Positions 1 to 6,834 of a DNA stretch of 64,000 nt are shown piece after piece. The notes under the pieces were generated by a model that saw only the letters and a program-made list of their open reading frames with translations, was not told where the DNA came from and did no database searches. Within the stretch, counting starts at the first letter, position 1; each line of letters opens with the position of its first letter. Source of the stretch: a virus; the IMG/VR virus record IMGVR_UViG_3300020596_000011, positions 1 through 64,000 of that record; one strand, 5' to 3'. The position numbers and the translations under genes are program-made.

Positions 1-1
1 C

Positions 2-391
2 CACATAGACCAAATTGTTCAAGAAAACCCCTACGCAGCAGTCAAATATTTAAAAGACCACCCACTCTTCAACGCAAACCACCTAGACCACATTGTTCAA
101 CAAGAACCCCGCGCAGCAGCCTTACATTTAAAAAACCACCCCCTCTTCAACGCAAGCCACATAGACCACATTGTTCAACAAGACCCCTCCAAAGCTGCCA
201 TATATTTAAACGACCACCCCCTTCTCAACGCAAGCCACATAGACCACATTGTTCAACAAGACCCCGGCGCAGCAGCCTTACATTTAAAAAACCACCCCCT
301 TCTCAACGCAAGCCACATAGACCACATTGTTCAACAAGACCCCTCCAAAGCTGCCATATATTTAAACGACCACCCCCTTTACGCAGAAGCT
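2..391 (+). repeat. Five 78-bp tandem coding repeats
   Basis: Five exact 78-bp periods start at 2, 80, 158, 236 and 314, each encoding one 26-residue unit. Units 3 and 5 are almost identical, as are units 2 and 4, so the array has a 156-bp higher-order period. The array probably continues to the left of the window. Confidence 0.9.
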
Positions 392-580
392 GTGAGACGA
401 GCTGAAGCTAAAAAAGTGGAAAAGTCCGCAGCAACAGCTCCGTTAACCAAATCTGAGAAAAACTTAAAGAGCGTCGTTCAAAAATTGAAACGCAAAGTGA
501 CCCCACTAACACCACCCAAAGCCCAACCTGCTAGGAAAAACCTTCTCAGTAGTGTAGCCTTAAAACTAAGAGGAAAATAA
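2..580 (+). CDS. 26-residue tandem-repeat protein, C-terminal part (5' end outside window)
   Basis: The open frame enters from the left edge and stops at 580. Residues 1-130 of the visible part are five consecutive 26-residue units of the pattern HIDHIVQQDPxxAAxxLxxH followed by PLLNAS. The units alternate: the second and fourth carry AAALHLKNH, the third and fifth SKAAIYLNDH. A basic, Lys/Pro-rich tail of about 60 residues follows. The regular amphipathic pattern suggests an alpha-helical solenoid. I do not recognise the family. A GTG at 392 could serve as an internal start, but the repeats upstream are in the same frame, so the gene is best read as one long protein. The next gene's ATG directly follows its stop codon, which points to co-transcription with virion genes and a possible structural role (inference). 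Confidence 0.8.
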   Translation, partial: HIDQIVQENPYAAVKYLKDHPLFNANHLDHIVQQEPRAAALHLKNHPLFNASHIDHIVQQDPSKAAIYLNDHPLLNASHIDHIVQQDPGAAALHLKNHPLLNASHIDHIVQQDPSKAAIYLNDHPLYAEAVRRAEAKKVEKSAATAPLTKSEKNLKSVVQKLKRKVTPLTPPKAQPARKNLLSSVALKLRGK

Positions 581-1009
581 ATGACAACCCAACCTAAAAT
601 TGATTACTCCCCGATTAACATGATGGCACCCCCAAACTTTTACGCCGAAGTGCCGGAGTTCAACATCACACAGAATCAAGCAACCACCCTCTGGGTACAA
701 GTGTCCCTCACGGACGCTCTTGGTACCCGTAGGCGAATACCCGCAGCGGGAGCCACATACAAGCTGAGGTTTCCGAGAGCCAGACAAGCGATCGTAGGGT
801 CAGCTACTCAAGGCGCCGACCAAACGTTCGACGTCACCGGAACCCTTCTTTCGGATGATCGTTCTATGGCATCGTTTGCGCTCACCGCAGACCAAACGAA
901 GCTCGTGTTTCCAGGAAACGTCCTTCTTGTTATCACGGAGGGTGTCAACGTGACCACAATCACTAAACCCCTCGTTCTGAAAAAACACTTTCCCTTGGGG
1001 CAATGTTAA
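581..1009 (+). CDS. Small beta-rich virion protein (hypothetical)
   Basis: This encodes 142 residues with no transmembrane segment or signal peptide. The pattern of alternating hydrophobic strands with a central 'SFALTADQT' turn and a closing 'KPLVLKKHF' strand suggests an immunoglobulin-like beta sandwich, loosely like the N-terminal domain of baseplate upper proteins (weak inference). The ATG immediately follows the stop of the repeat protein and has an AGAGG ribosome binding site inside that gene. The stop codon overlaps the next ATG (TAATG), so the two genes are probably translationally coupled. Its position between a solenoid protein and a neck-like gene, upstream of the capsid gene, suggests a head or neck component. 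Confidence 0.6.
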   Translation: MTTQPKIDYSPINMMAPPNFYAEVPEFNITQNQATTLWVQVSLTDALGTRRRIPAAGATYKLRFPRARQAIVGSATQGADQTFDVTGTLLSDDRSMASFALTADQTKLVFPGNVLLVITEGVNVTTITKPLVLKKHFPLGQC

Positions 1010-1857
1010 TGACAAACTGGCAAAAAGCACAACAATACCCCGTATTCGCAGAAGAGGATGGACAAGAAACAGCCGTTTCACGGTACCGTGCCTTCCCTAC
1101 GATAGAAGACTTACGCGCAGTGGCGCTGTTTGGATTTAGCGTCTACGCCAACCCTGCGGTCTTAGAGCAGATCACTGACGACTTCCTTTACAACGCCATT
1201 ACCTCTGCCATGAACGAAATAGAGATGAAGGAAGGCATTACGATTACCCCTACTGAATACACTGAGCCCTACGACCTATCGGAAGGCTCTGCGGACTACT
1301 TCAACCCCTTTAACGGCTACAAGCTTACAAAATGGCCCGCAACTCAACTACTCTCGCTGCAATACGTGTACCCGCATGCCACGTCGACAGACCCTACGCT
1401 GTCGTATGAAGTCCCCCCTCAGTGGATTTCGCTAAGAAGAAATAGAATTTCAGTTATACCCGGTAAAGGAAGCCCTGCTATCACTCAAGGAGGGAGTGGC
1501 TCTCTTGCTGCGGGTGTCATGGGCAGATCGTTCAGCGCAAGTATCTACCGACCGTCGGCTTTACGCATTCGGTACATTGCTGGTTTTGACCCCTGCAAAG
1601 TACCTGCCTTACTTGTCGACATGATTCTCACTCTAGCGACTATACGGCTTTTAACTGATATTACCCCCGTACTGTTCCCCTACAGCGGAGTAAGCAACAG
1701 TATCGACGGCGTGAGTCAATCCGCACAAACACCTATCTTTCAATTTCTGCAAACACGTATCACAATGCTTGAAAAGAAGTACGTGCAGCAAGCCGCAGCC
1801 TTAAAAGGCGCGTTTGGTCGATTAATGAAAATGTCAATTTTGACTTCCGGTGGGTAA
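1009..1857 (+). CDS. Putative neck / head-tail connector protein
   Basis: This encodes 282 residues. I chose ATG 1009, which overlaps the previous stop as TAATG, because GGGG at 997-1000 is then 8 bases away; ATG 1003 would be too close. The middle of the protein carries a strand-rich part ('YKLTKWPATQLLSLQYVY'). Near residues 195-215 there is a hydrophobic helix ('KVPALLVDMILTLATIRLL') of the kind found in head-tail connector proteins, where helices pack around the portal. Gene order (connector, then capsid) agrees. The family assignment is an inference from shape and context. A baseplate or other neck protein remains possible. Confidence 0.45.
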   Translation: MTNWQKAQQYPVFAEEDGQETAVSRYRAFPTIEDLRAVALFGFSVYANPAVLEQITDDFLYNAITSAMNEIEMKEGITITPTEYTEPYDLSEGSADYFNPFNGYKLTKWPATQLLSLQYVYPHATSTDPTLSYEVPPQWISLRRNRISVIPGKGSPAITQGGSGSLAAGVMGRSFSASIYRPSALRIRYIAGFDPCKVPALLVDMILTLATIRLLTDITPVLFPYSGVSNSIDGVSQSAQTPIFQFLQTRITMLEKKYVQQAAALKGAFGRLMKMSILTSGG

Positions 1858-1888
1858 CCTCTTAAACTCCCTATCATTTAAAAAAACC

Positions 1889-1916
1889 CTAAAGTTGTTT
1901 TCGCTTCCGACGAAGA
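1889..1916 (+). promoter_or_regulatory. Sigma-28-like promoter candidate
   Basis: CTAAAG at 1889-1894 is followed by GACGAAGA at 1909-1916, with exactly 15 bases between TAAA and the downstream octamer. This is the spacing of the other sites of this class in the window. The -10 part is one of the weaker matches (5 of 8 to GCCGATAA). It lies 39 bases upstream of the gene at 1955. Confidence 0.4.
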
Positions 1917-1954
1917 ACCTTGTAAGAGCCAATTAAGGCTGCAAGGAGAACACA

Positions 1955-2293
1955 ATGCAATTCCAAGAATCTATGTTTCGTAAAGTCACAAACAGTTTTT
2001 TATTTTTCCGTTCTACACCCCCTCAAGCACGCGTAGCCGTCAAAATTATCCTCGTAGACGAGGACAAAGAGCGTCGCTTGGCTTATGGTGAAAAGCTTAC
2101 GGCACAGGGTTTTGTTGTTCTGGCTGCCGCAACAATCTCTACGGTGGAAAAATACAGTCACCTTTATGAGGGTGCCACCTACCTTACGTCTATCGGCCCG
2201 AAGCCCGAAGACTTGATTAGTAGTTTAAGTTTTCTAAGTTCTTTTAGCCATCTACGGTTTTTTACTTTGAATACAACTAGCGAAAACTGCTAA
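1955..2293 (+). CDS. Receiver-domain-like fragment, hypothetical
   Basis: This encodes 112 residues, with AAGGAG 7 bases before the ATG. Residues 28-55 ('VKIILVDEDKERRLAYGEKL' then 'TAQGFVVLAA') look like the first strand, acidic pair and first helix of a two-component receiver domain. The remainder is short and contains no strand ending in a phospho-acceptor Asp, so the domain is truncated or highly diverged. The gene stands alone between the connector and capsid genes and has its own putative promoter, unlike the structural genes around it. A role in altering host signalling is only a guess. A fold resembling CheY by chance cannot be excluded. Confidence 0.5.
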   Translation: MQFQESMFRKVTNSFLFFRSTPPQARVAVKIILVDEDKERRLAYGEKLTAQGFVVLAAATISTVEKYSHLYEGATYLTSIGPKPEDLISSLSFLSSFSHLRFFTLNTTSENC

Positions 2294-2349
2294 TAAAATT
2301 TTTAACCTCCCGTTATGTCACCCCCTTCTCCAAACTTTAGCCAAAAGAC

Positions 2350-2379
2350 GTGTAAAATAGTAGAGACAGTGTTTTACAC
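2350..2379 (+). promoter_or_regulatory. Capsid-gene promoter region with inverted repeat
   Basis: TAAAATAG at 2353-2360 is a good -10 element with an upstream TG. It lies within a perfect 8-bp inverted repeat, GTGTAAAA (2350-2357) and TTTTACAC (2372-2379), with a 14-base gap. The repeat would span the -10 and start site, so it could be an operator or a 5' RNA hairpin. No convincing -35 is seen, although AAACTTTAG lies just upstream at 2332-2340. Confidence 0.45.
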
Positions 2380-2403
2380 TCTTCCTTAAACTTGGAGAAT
2401 ACA

Positions 2404-3942
2404 ATGATCCCTGGCGTAAACAACGACCTAATGAACCAAATCGTATCTGGCTTTGAGCGACTCAACAAATCTTTCACTGCCGCAGGTCACCAACCTATCA
2501 TGGCTGGTAAGACCGGTATGGCTGCATTCAGCGCATTGAACGTTGATCCAGTTATTTACAGCATCACTGCTGACAAAAAAATGTTTAAACTTACGGGCAA
2601 CATGCCGAACGAAAAGACTAATACTCTTGTTCATGAATGGCGCATGATGACCGCTTCTGGTTCAGTTGGCGCTGACCTCTTTTCTGTAGAACAGACAAAT
2701 TTCCTCGAAGACGCCGGTAAATATGAAGTTGTTGCTGAACCGCTAAAGCTTATCGGTACACAGCGCTCGGTTGGCTCAGTTGTAGAAATGGTAGCAGACG
2801 CTGGTGGTTATTCCGCTGGCTTCGAACCGTACAAACAAGCTGAAGTCGAAGCTTCTACACAAATTGCCAAGGCCGACGAACTCGCTGCCTACGAAGGCGC
2901 TGACTACTACATCGACGCTGCCGGTGAAATCGACGCTCAACTTCCTTTGAACGCTTTCAACGCTTTCGGTAACCTTAAGAATCCTAAAGCTATCCGCTCA
3001 TACCGCGGTCTTCAGTCCATCATCCGTAAGGGCGACCAGTCTACCTACGGTATCCCTGGCGACTTCATCGGTTTCGGAAACAACACTTCAGTCGTGTTTA
3101 ACAACGAGCAAGCTTCTCTTGACCAAACATCTTTGGACAAGGTTGGTCTCTCCTTGGCTAACAACGCTGCGGACGTTTCGAGTACAGAGGGTCACTTGAC
3201 TCCAGCTCAAGCTTCTGCTCTTCGTACTTCGCTCTTGGCTTTCCAACGCCTCGACATGTACGCTAAAGGAACTGTTACTGGACCTGTAGCTGACTTGGCA
3301 CGACCAGACGGCAGTATTGGCTTCATGACTGGTTCGGGGATGCTCGAACTGTGTGGCGCTCTTCTAAAGAATTCGATTGTTCAAATTCCAGTGCCTTCGC
3401 AACTTGGACAAGGACAGGCTCCTAACTCACCGGCTGCTCCTACTGTTTCTCAGACCGCCGGAAGCACCTACCTCGCCGCTGCTCAGACAGTAATGTTCGC
3501 AGTACAAGCTGTAAACATCTACGGTCGCTCTTACCCAATCTACACTGCGGTTATCACCGTTGGTGTTGCTGGTAACTCTATCAACCTCTCAATCCCCGCT
3601 GATGCTATGGTTGCCGAATACCACGTGTTTATGACCAATCCTGCCGGTCCTTCAACTGCTGACCGTGTTCGCTTCGTAGGACGCATTCAAGCTGCGCAAT
3701 CTGGCGCTACAGTGTTCAAATACATCGGCGCAATCCGTCCTGGATTCGAAACCGCAGTATTTATGCCAAAAGACGAAGCACGCGCTAAGTCTTTGTCACT
3801 AGGACCAATTCTTTCGAGAGTTGAAGTTAATCCTTTCGGTCTAAACAAGACAATTATGTGGTTTGCTATTAAAGCAATCAAAGTCGTTTTCCCACGCCGC
3901 TTCGCACTCGTTGACAACTGCGGGTTCACTAACCTCAAGTAA
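2404..3942 (+). CDS. Major capsid protein
   Basis: This encodes 512 residues. ATG 2404 is chosen because GGAG lies 6 bases upstream; the in-frame TTG at 2392 has no such site. Codon choice is strongly biased (GCT, GGT, AAC, GAC), as expected for a very highly expressed virion protein. The gene is monocistronic, with its own promoter and a strong terminator. N-terminal residues are followed by an acidic stretch ('TNFLEDAGKYEVVAEPLKL'), a central domain with 'YGIPGDFIGFGNNTSVVF', and an Ig-like insertion near residues 345-440 ('PAAPTVSQTAGSTYLAAAQT'). The C-terminal part ('ALVDNCGFTNLK') fits myoviral capsid proteins. The assignment rests on length, expression signs and position; no prohead protease was found in this window. 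Confidence 0.75.
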   Translation: MIPGVNNDLMNQIVSGFERLNKSFTAAGHQPIMAGKTGMAAFSALNVDPVIYSITADKKMFKLTGNMPNEKTNTLVHEWRMMTASGSVGADLFSVEQTNFLEDAGKYEVVAEPLKLIGTQRSVGSVVEMVADAGGYSAGFEPYKQAEVEASTQIAKADELAAYEGADYYIDAAGEIDAQLPLNAFNAFGNLKNPKAIRSYRGLQSIIRKGDQSTYGIPGDFIGFGNNTSVVFNNEQASLDQTSLDKVGLSLANNAADVSSTEGHLTPAQASALRTSLLAFQRLDMYAKGTVTGPVADLARPDGSIGFMTGSGMLELCGALLKNSIVQIPVPSQLGQGQAPNSPAAPTVSQTAGSTYLAAAQTVMFAVQAVNIYGRSYPIYTAVITVGVAGNSINLSIPADAMVAEYHVFMTNPAGPSTADRVRFVGRIQAAQSGATVFKYIGAIRPGFETAVFMPKDEARAKSLSLGPILSRVEVNPFGLNKTIMWFAIKAIKVVFPRRFALVDNCGFTNLK

Positions 3943-3967
3943 GAACTTCCTGTTCTACTGACCAAAG

Positions 3968-3995
3968 CCCAGCATCCTGCTGGGTTTTTCTTTTT
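3968..3995 (+). terminator. Rho-independent terminator after capsid gene
   Basis: A 7-bp stem, CCCAGCA (3968-3974) and TGCTGGG (3978-3984), with a 3-base loop is followed by TTTTTCTTTTT. This is a canonical strong terminator. Confidence 0.92.
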
Positions 3996-4004
3996 GAAAT
4001 AGTT

Positions 4005-4032
4005 CTAAAGTTTCAAAAAAATGCTACGATAC
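4005..4032 (+). promoter_or_regulatory. Sigma-28-like promoter for the homing endonuclease gene
   Basis: CTAAAGTTT starts at 4005 and TACGATAC lies at 4025-4032, with 15 bases between TAAA and the octamer. It follows the capsid terminator directly and lies about 20 bases before the GTG start at 4053. Confidence 0.6.
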
Positions 4033-4052
4033 CTCATGAAGCGAGGTGTTGC

Positions 4053-5579
4053 GTGAGTAAAAAAATAACCGCCGAGGAAACCGAAATACGTGCCCAAAGC
4101 TTAAACCCTAAGTTGTCTTTAGTAAGAGCAACCTACGTCGATACTCATACCCCTTGTGAATGGATTGAAGAGGGCTTCGGAGCTTTTATACGTTCACCCA
4201 AAAAAGTCGTATCCGGCAAACAGTGCCACCATCCTGCGTCCACGCAAGCGCGGAAAGAAACAACTAGTCTCAAACGCTACGGTACCAAAAATCCCCACCA
4301 AGCAAAAATAATCCAAGACAAGCAACAAAACACGGTACGCCAGAGGTATGGCGTGGTCAATGTAAGTGAGCTGGCATGGGTCAAAGCAAAAAAGCAGGAC
4401 ACCGCTCGTGCACGCTATAACTGTGAGCATACTCTGCAAGCACCGGAAGTACGCGCAAAGGGCGTCCAAACGTGCCTAGTAAAGTATGGAGCTACCAACT
4501 ACATGAAATGCCCTACCATGGTGCGGCGCATCAGTGCCAGCCTCCGTGCAAAACATGGCGTTGACTGGACACCACAACTGCCAGAGATGAAGCGTAAAAC
4601 GCAAGTAACAAATCTACTCAGGTACAAATTTAAATGCGCTTTACAGAACCCCGACGTCGCTGCCAAAGGGCACGCAACAAAATTGCGTAGAGGGTCGTAT
4701 TACAAGTCAGAAGCTGAACGCCAAATTTTAGCCTACTTACAGGAAACCATTGACCCATTAGCTCGGTCTACCCAAACGACATACGCCAATCGTCAGTTTC
4801 AGATTGACATTTTCGTTCCTTCCAAGAGCCTTTGTGTGGAATACAACGGGATGTTCTGGCACTCCGAGGGAAATAAGAACACCTACACCACGAAACACTT
4901 AGACAAGACCAGAGGCTGTAACGACCAAGGGCGGCGTCTCATACACATTTGGGAAACCGAGTGGACACGTAAGCAGAGCCAAGTCAAGTCTTACCTCAAC
5001 GCCGTGTGTGGCGTATTCGAGCGCCGCGTAGCGGCGCGAAAATGCACCATTGTTGAATTACTAGACCGCGACCTCGTCCAGCGGTTTTTAAATCAGAATC
5101 ATCTTTTAGGCTCTTGCGTATACACAACAGCGCTGGGTCTCGTGTTCAATGATGAACTCCTTGGAGTGGCTCTGCTGGGTCGCCACCACCGCTTAAATTC
5201 TACTAACGTCGCTAAACGATTTGCATTTCTTTCTGGGGTGCAGGTTATAGGGGGGATTAGCAAGTTAACCAAGCACTTGTTCTCATACACTCAATCGGAC
5301 CACCTCGTGACATGGGCGGAAATTCGACTAGGTGCAGAGGCATCGTATTCAGCCGCAGGGTGGGTGCCGCAAGCAACTTTACCGCCCGATTACTTTTATT
5401 GGAACGACAACAAAAAAATGGTAGTTTCCAAGCAGTCACGGAAAACCAATCACAAGGGGACAGGCTTGACCGAACGTCAGAAAGCACTCGAAGATGGGCT
5501 ACTACGGATATATGATTGTGGGAAAGTACGTTTTGTGATCCGACGCCCTCACGTAAAACCTCCCTGTTCTACAGACTGA
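4053..5579 (+). CDS. Free-standing homing endonuclease (Vsr-like nuclease with repeat DNA-binding region)
   Basis: This encodes 508 residues, GTG start with GAGGTG upstream. Residues 70-215 hold about six degenerate repeats of about 32 residues built on '[KR]RYGxxNxxQ' (KRYGTKNPHQ, QRYGVVNVSE, VKYGATNYMK, AKHGVDWTPQ), a DNA-binding module seen in phage homing nucleases. Residues 217-310 form a PD-(D/E)XK/Vsr-type core: 'SEAERQILAYL', then 'QIDIFVPSKSLCVEYNGMFW' and 'IHIWETEW'. Such enzymes cut an unoccupied allele and spread by repair. Placement just downstream of the capsid gene, between that gene's terminator and a separate terminator, with its own promoter, fits a mobile insertion. The C-terminal 190 residues have no motif I recognise. 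Confidence 0.8.
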   Translation: MSKKITAEETEIRAQSLNPKLSLVRATYVDTHTPCEWIEEGFGAFIRSPKKVVSGKQCHHPASTQARKETTSLKRYGTKNPHQAKIIQDKQQNTVRQRYGVVNVSELAWVKAKKQDTARARYNCEHTLQAPEVRAKGVQTCLVKYGATNYMKCPTMVRRISASLRAKHGVDWTPQLPEMKRKTQVTNLLRYKFKCALQNPDVAAKGHATKLRRGSYYKSEAERQILAYLQETIDPLARSTQTTYANRQFQIDIFVPSKSLCVEYNGMFWHSEGNKNTYTTKHLDKTRGCNDQGRRLIHIWETEWTRKQSQVKSYLNAVCGVFERRVAARKCTIVELLDRDLVQRFLNQNHLLGSCVYTTALGLVFNDELLGVALLGRHHRLNSTNVAKRFAFLSGVQVIGGISKLTKHLFSYTQSDHLVTWAEIRLGAEASYSAAGWVPQATLPPDYFYWNDNKKMVVSKQSRKTNHKGTGLTERQKALEDGLLRIYDCGKVRFVIRRPHVKPPCSTD

Positions 5580-5581
5580 AG

Positions 5582-5604
5582 CCACGCGTTACGCGGGGTC
5601 TTCT
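5582..5604 (+). terminator. Probable terminator after the homing endonuclease gene
   Basis: CCACGCG (5582-5588) pairs with CGCGGGG (5592-5598) with one mismatch and a 3-base loop. It is followed by the T-rich run TCTTCTTT. Confidence 0.65.
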
Positions 5605-5768
5605 TTAAATTTGCTTTAGAACCACCCCTTCCGCATTGGTAAACTGTAAGGGTTTTTTCGCCAGTAGTAGACATTCTTTCCTATACCTACCAAAACGTAC
5701 ACTTTCGCTCCTTGCATGCACCAATAGTAAGTTAAACAGAATTGCTTCTTTTTGATGCAAATGTTAAA

Positions 5769-5796
5769 CTCAAGTCTAGTGGTGAACCGCCGATAC
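5769..5796 (+). promoter_or_regulatory. Sigma-28-like promoter for the secreted-protein gene
   Basis: CTCAAGTC begins at 5769 and a perfect GCCGATAC lies at 5789-5796, with 15 bases between TCAA and the octamer. Only one base of the -35 differs from CTAAAGT. It lies 32 bases upstream of the ATG at 5828. Confidence 0.65.
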
Positions 5797-5827
5797 CACA
5801 CTAGCCGCAAACCCCCAAGGAGCCCCC

Positions 5828-6034
5828 ATGAAATTCATTATTGTACTTTGCCTCTGCATCTCTCAAATTGCCTTCGCACGTAACTCAGACAAAAATGTTC
5901 CTGATTCTGCTACGCCTACTACCCTATGCACAGCGAAAGTCAAATTGAAAAACAAAGAACTTGAAGTAAAGGGTTGTGTTAAAGACCCAGTGAAGCCCTC
6001 CACGGCTCCGGCAAAAGCGGACAAAACAAAATAA
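5828..6034 (+). CDS. Small secreted or periplasmic protein, hypothetical
   Basis: This encodes 68 residues, with AAGGAG before the ATG. An N-terminal signal peptide is clear: MKF, then a hydrophobic core 'IIVLCLCISQIAFA', with likely cleavage after AFA (residue 17). The mature part is about 50 residues, hydrophilic and Lys-rich, with two Cys (in 'TTLCTAKV' and 'VKGCVKD') that could form a disulphide, and it ends in a Pro/Ala/Lys tail. I recognise no family. Export to the periplasm or surface suggests modification of the infected cell envelope, such as exclusion of other phages (inference). It stands alone behind a good sigma-28-like site. Confidence 0.7.
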   Translation: MKFIIVLCLCISQIAFARNSDKNVPDSATPTTLCTAKVKLKNKELEVKGCVKDPVKPSTAPAKADKTK

Positions 6035-6154
6035 TCCTTGACCGTCGTGGAATTGATCGGTAGAGCTTTCCCTTTTGCGGAGCGACCCCAAGCCAAACTT
6101 TAGAGTGCCCTACACAATAGTCATTATGCATGAACCCCAACCCTTAGGAACGCC

Positions 6155-6655
6155 ATGACAGACGAGACACCAAGCCAAACTTTAGTCACGATGCCGAAGA
6201 TAGAGTTCAAACCGAAATATATCTCAGAGGACCTTTCTCCCAAGTACGAGACAAGCTTGTCAGCTTGTTTTGATCTGCGGGCGGACATCAGCCACTTCAT
6301 TGTCGTAGGGGACAGCCCAGCGGTCGTGGTCATACCGACAGGGGTTTACTTGTCACAAACAGAGGGCAAGCAGATGGCGCTGATGGCTGACTCCGTGCGC
6401 CTAAAACTCAGAATAGAAGAAAAATCCTCCTTGGCTGCCAAAGGGTGGGACGTTAAAGCCGGTGTGGTTGACGCAGACTACCCACAGGAGATAAAAGTGA
6501 TTCTGCGTCTCCCAGCAGGATCGGCTCTCAACACAGGGGACAGGATTGCCCAAGCGAGCTGGGAGATGGTCTTTGTGGCTTTGGGCGTCGAGACCCGAGA
6601 GGTTGAGCGCGTCGGTGGCTTTGGTTCTACTAGTGAACCATTAGGTAATACCTAA
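6155..6655 (+). CDS. dut: dUTP diphosphatase (dUTPase)
   Basis: This encodes 166 residues of the trimeric dUTPase family, which hydrolyses dUTP to dUMP and diphosphate, lowering uracil incorporation and supplying dUMP for dTTP. All five motifs are visible: I, ACFDLRA (37-43); II, EKSSLAAKG (89-97); III, GVVDADYPQE (103-112), holding the catalytic Asp; IV, GDRIAQ (128-133); V, RVGGFGST (152-159). Motif II has Lys where Arg is usual before the two Ser. Motif V lies at the C-terminus as expected. AGGAA precedes the start; Met13 is a possible alternative start. The gene sits alone between the accessory genes and the sheath gene. Confidence 0.93.
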   Translation: MTDETPSQTLVTMPKIEFKPKYISEDLSPKYETSLSACFDLRADISHFIVVGDSPAVVVIPTGVYLSQTEGKQMALMADSVRLKLRIEEKSSLAAKGWDVKAGVVDADYPQEIKVILRLPAGSALNTGDRIAQASWEMVFVALGVETREVERVGGFGSTSEPLGNT

Positions 6656-6665
6656 CTGTTGATTC

Positions 6666-6700
6666 AATCGACATATGCCTTTTGCTCTGTCGATTTTTCT
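6666..6700 (+). terminator. Possible terminator after dUTPase gene
   Basis: AATCGAC (6666-6672) pairs with GTCGATT (6689-6695) across a 16-base loop and is followed by TTTCT. The long loop makes this only a moderate candidate. Confidence 0.45.
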
Positions 6701-6736
6701 GCGTTTTGTCGACATAACGCCCGTACTCGACACTCT

Positions 6737-6765
6737 TGACCAAAACTAACCCGTATTATAATAGC
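6737..6765 (+). promoter_or_regulatory. Sigma-70-like promoter for the sheath gene
   Basis: TTGACC (6737-6742) and a consensus TATAAT (6758-6763) are separated by 15 bases. The -10 is followed by AG, as in TAAAATAG before the capsid and fibre genes. It is the best sigma-70-type match in the window and lies about 70 bases before the sheath start. Confidence 0.65.
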
Positions 6766-6834
6766 AGTTTTTTAGTTGGTAAAATCTACTTTGAACTGTC
6801 TTACTCCGTCAATTAAGCTTAGGAGCCTAACCCA

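Noticed and set aside
5616-5810. A 64-residue minus-strand frame between the homing nuclease and the secreted protein gene
   Set aside because: No good ribosome binding site and no protein-like pattern; the area holds a terminator and a promoter for the plus-strand gene.
6092-6185. Two copies of AGCCAAACTTTAG, 82 bases apart, before and inside the dUTPase gene start
   Set aside because: They contain the reverse complement of CTAAAG, but neither has the matching octamer at the right distance on the minus strand, and no minus-strand gene follows, so they are not called promoters.
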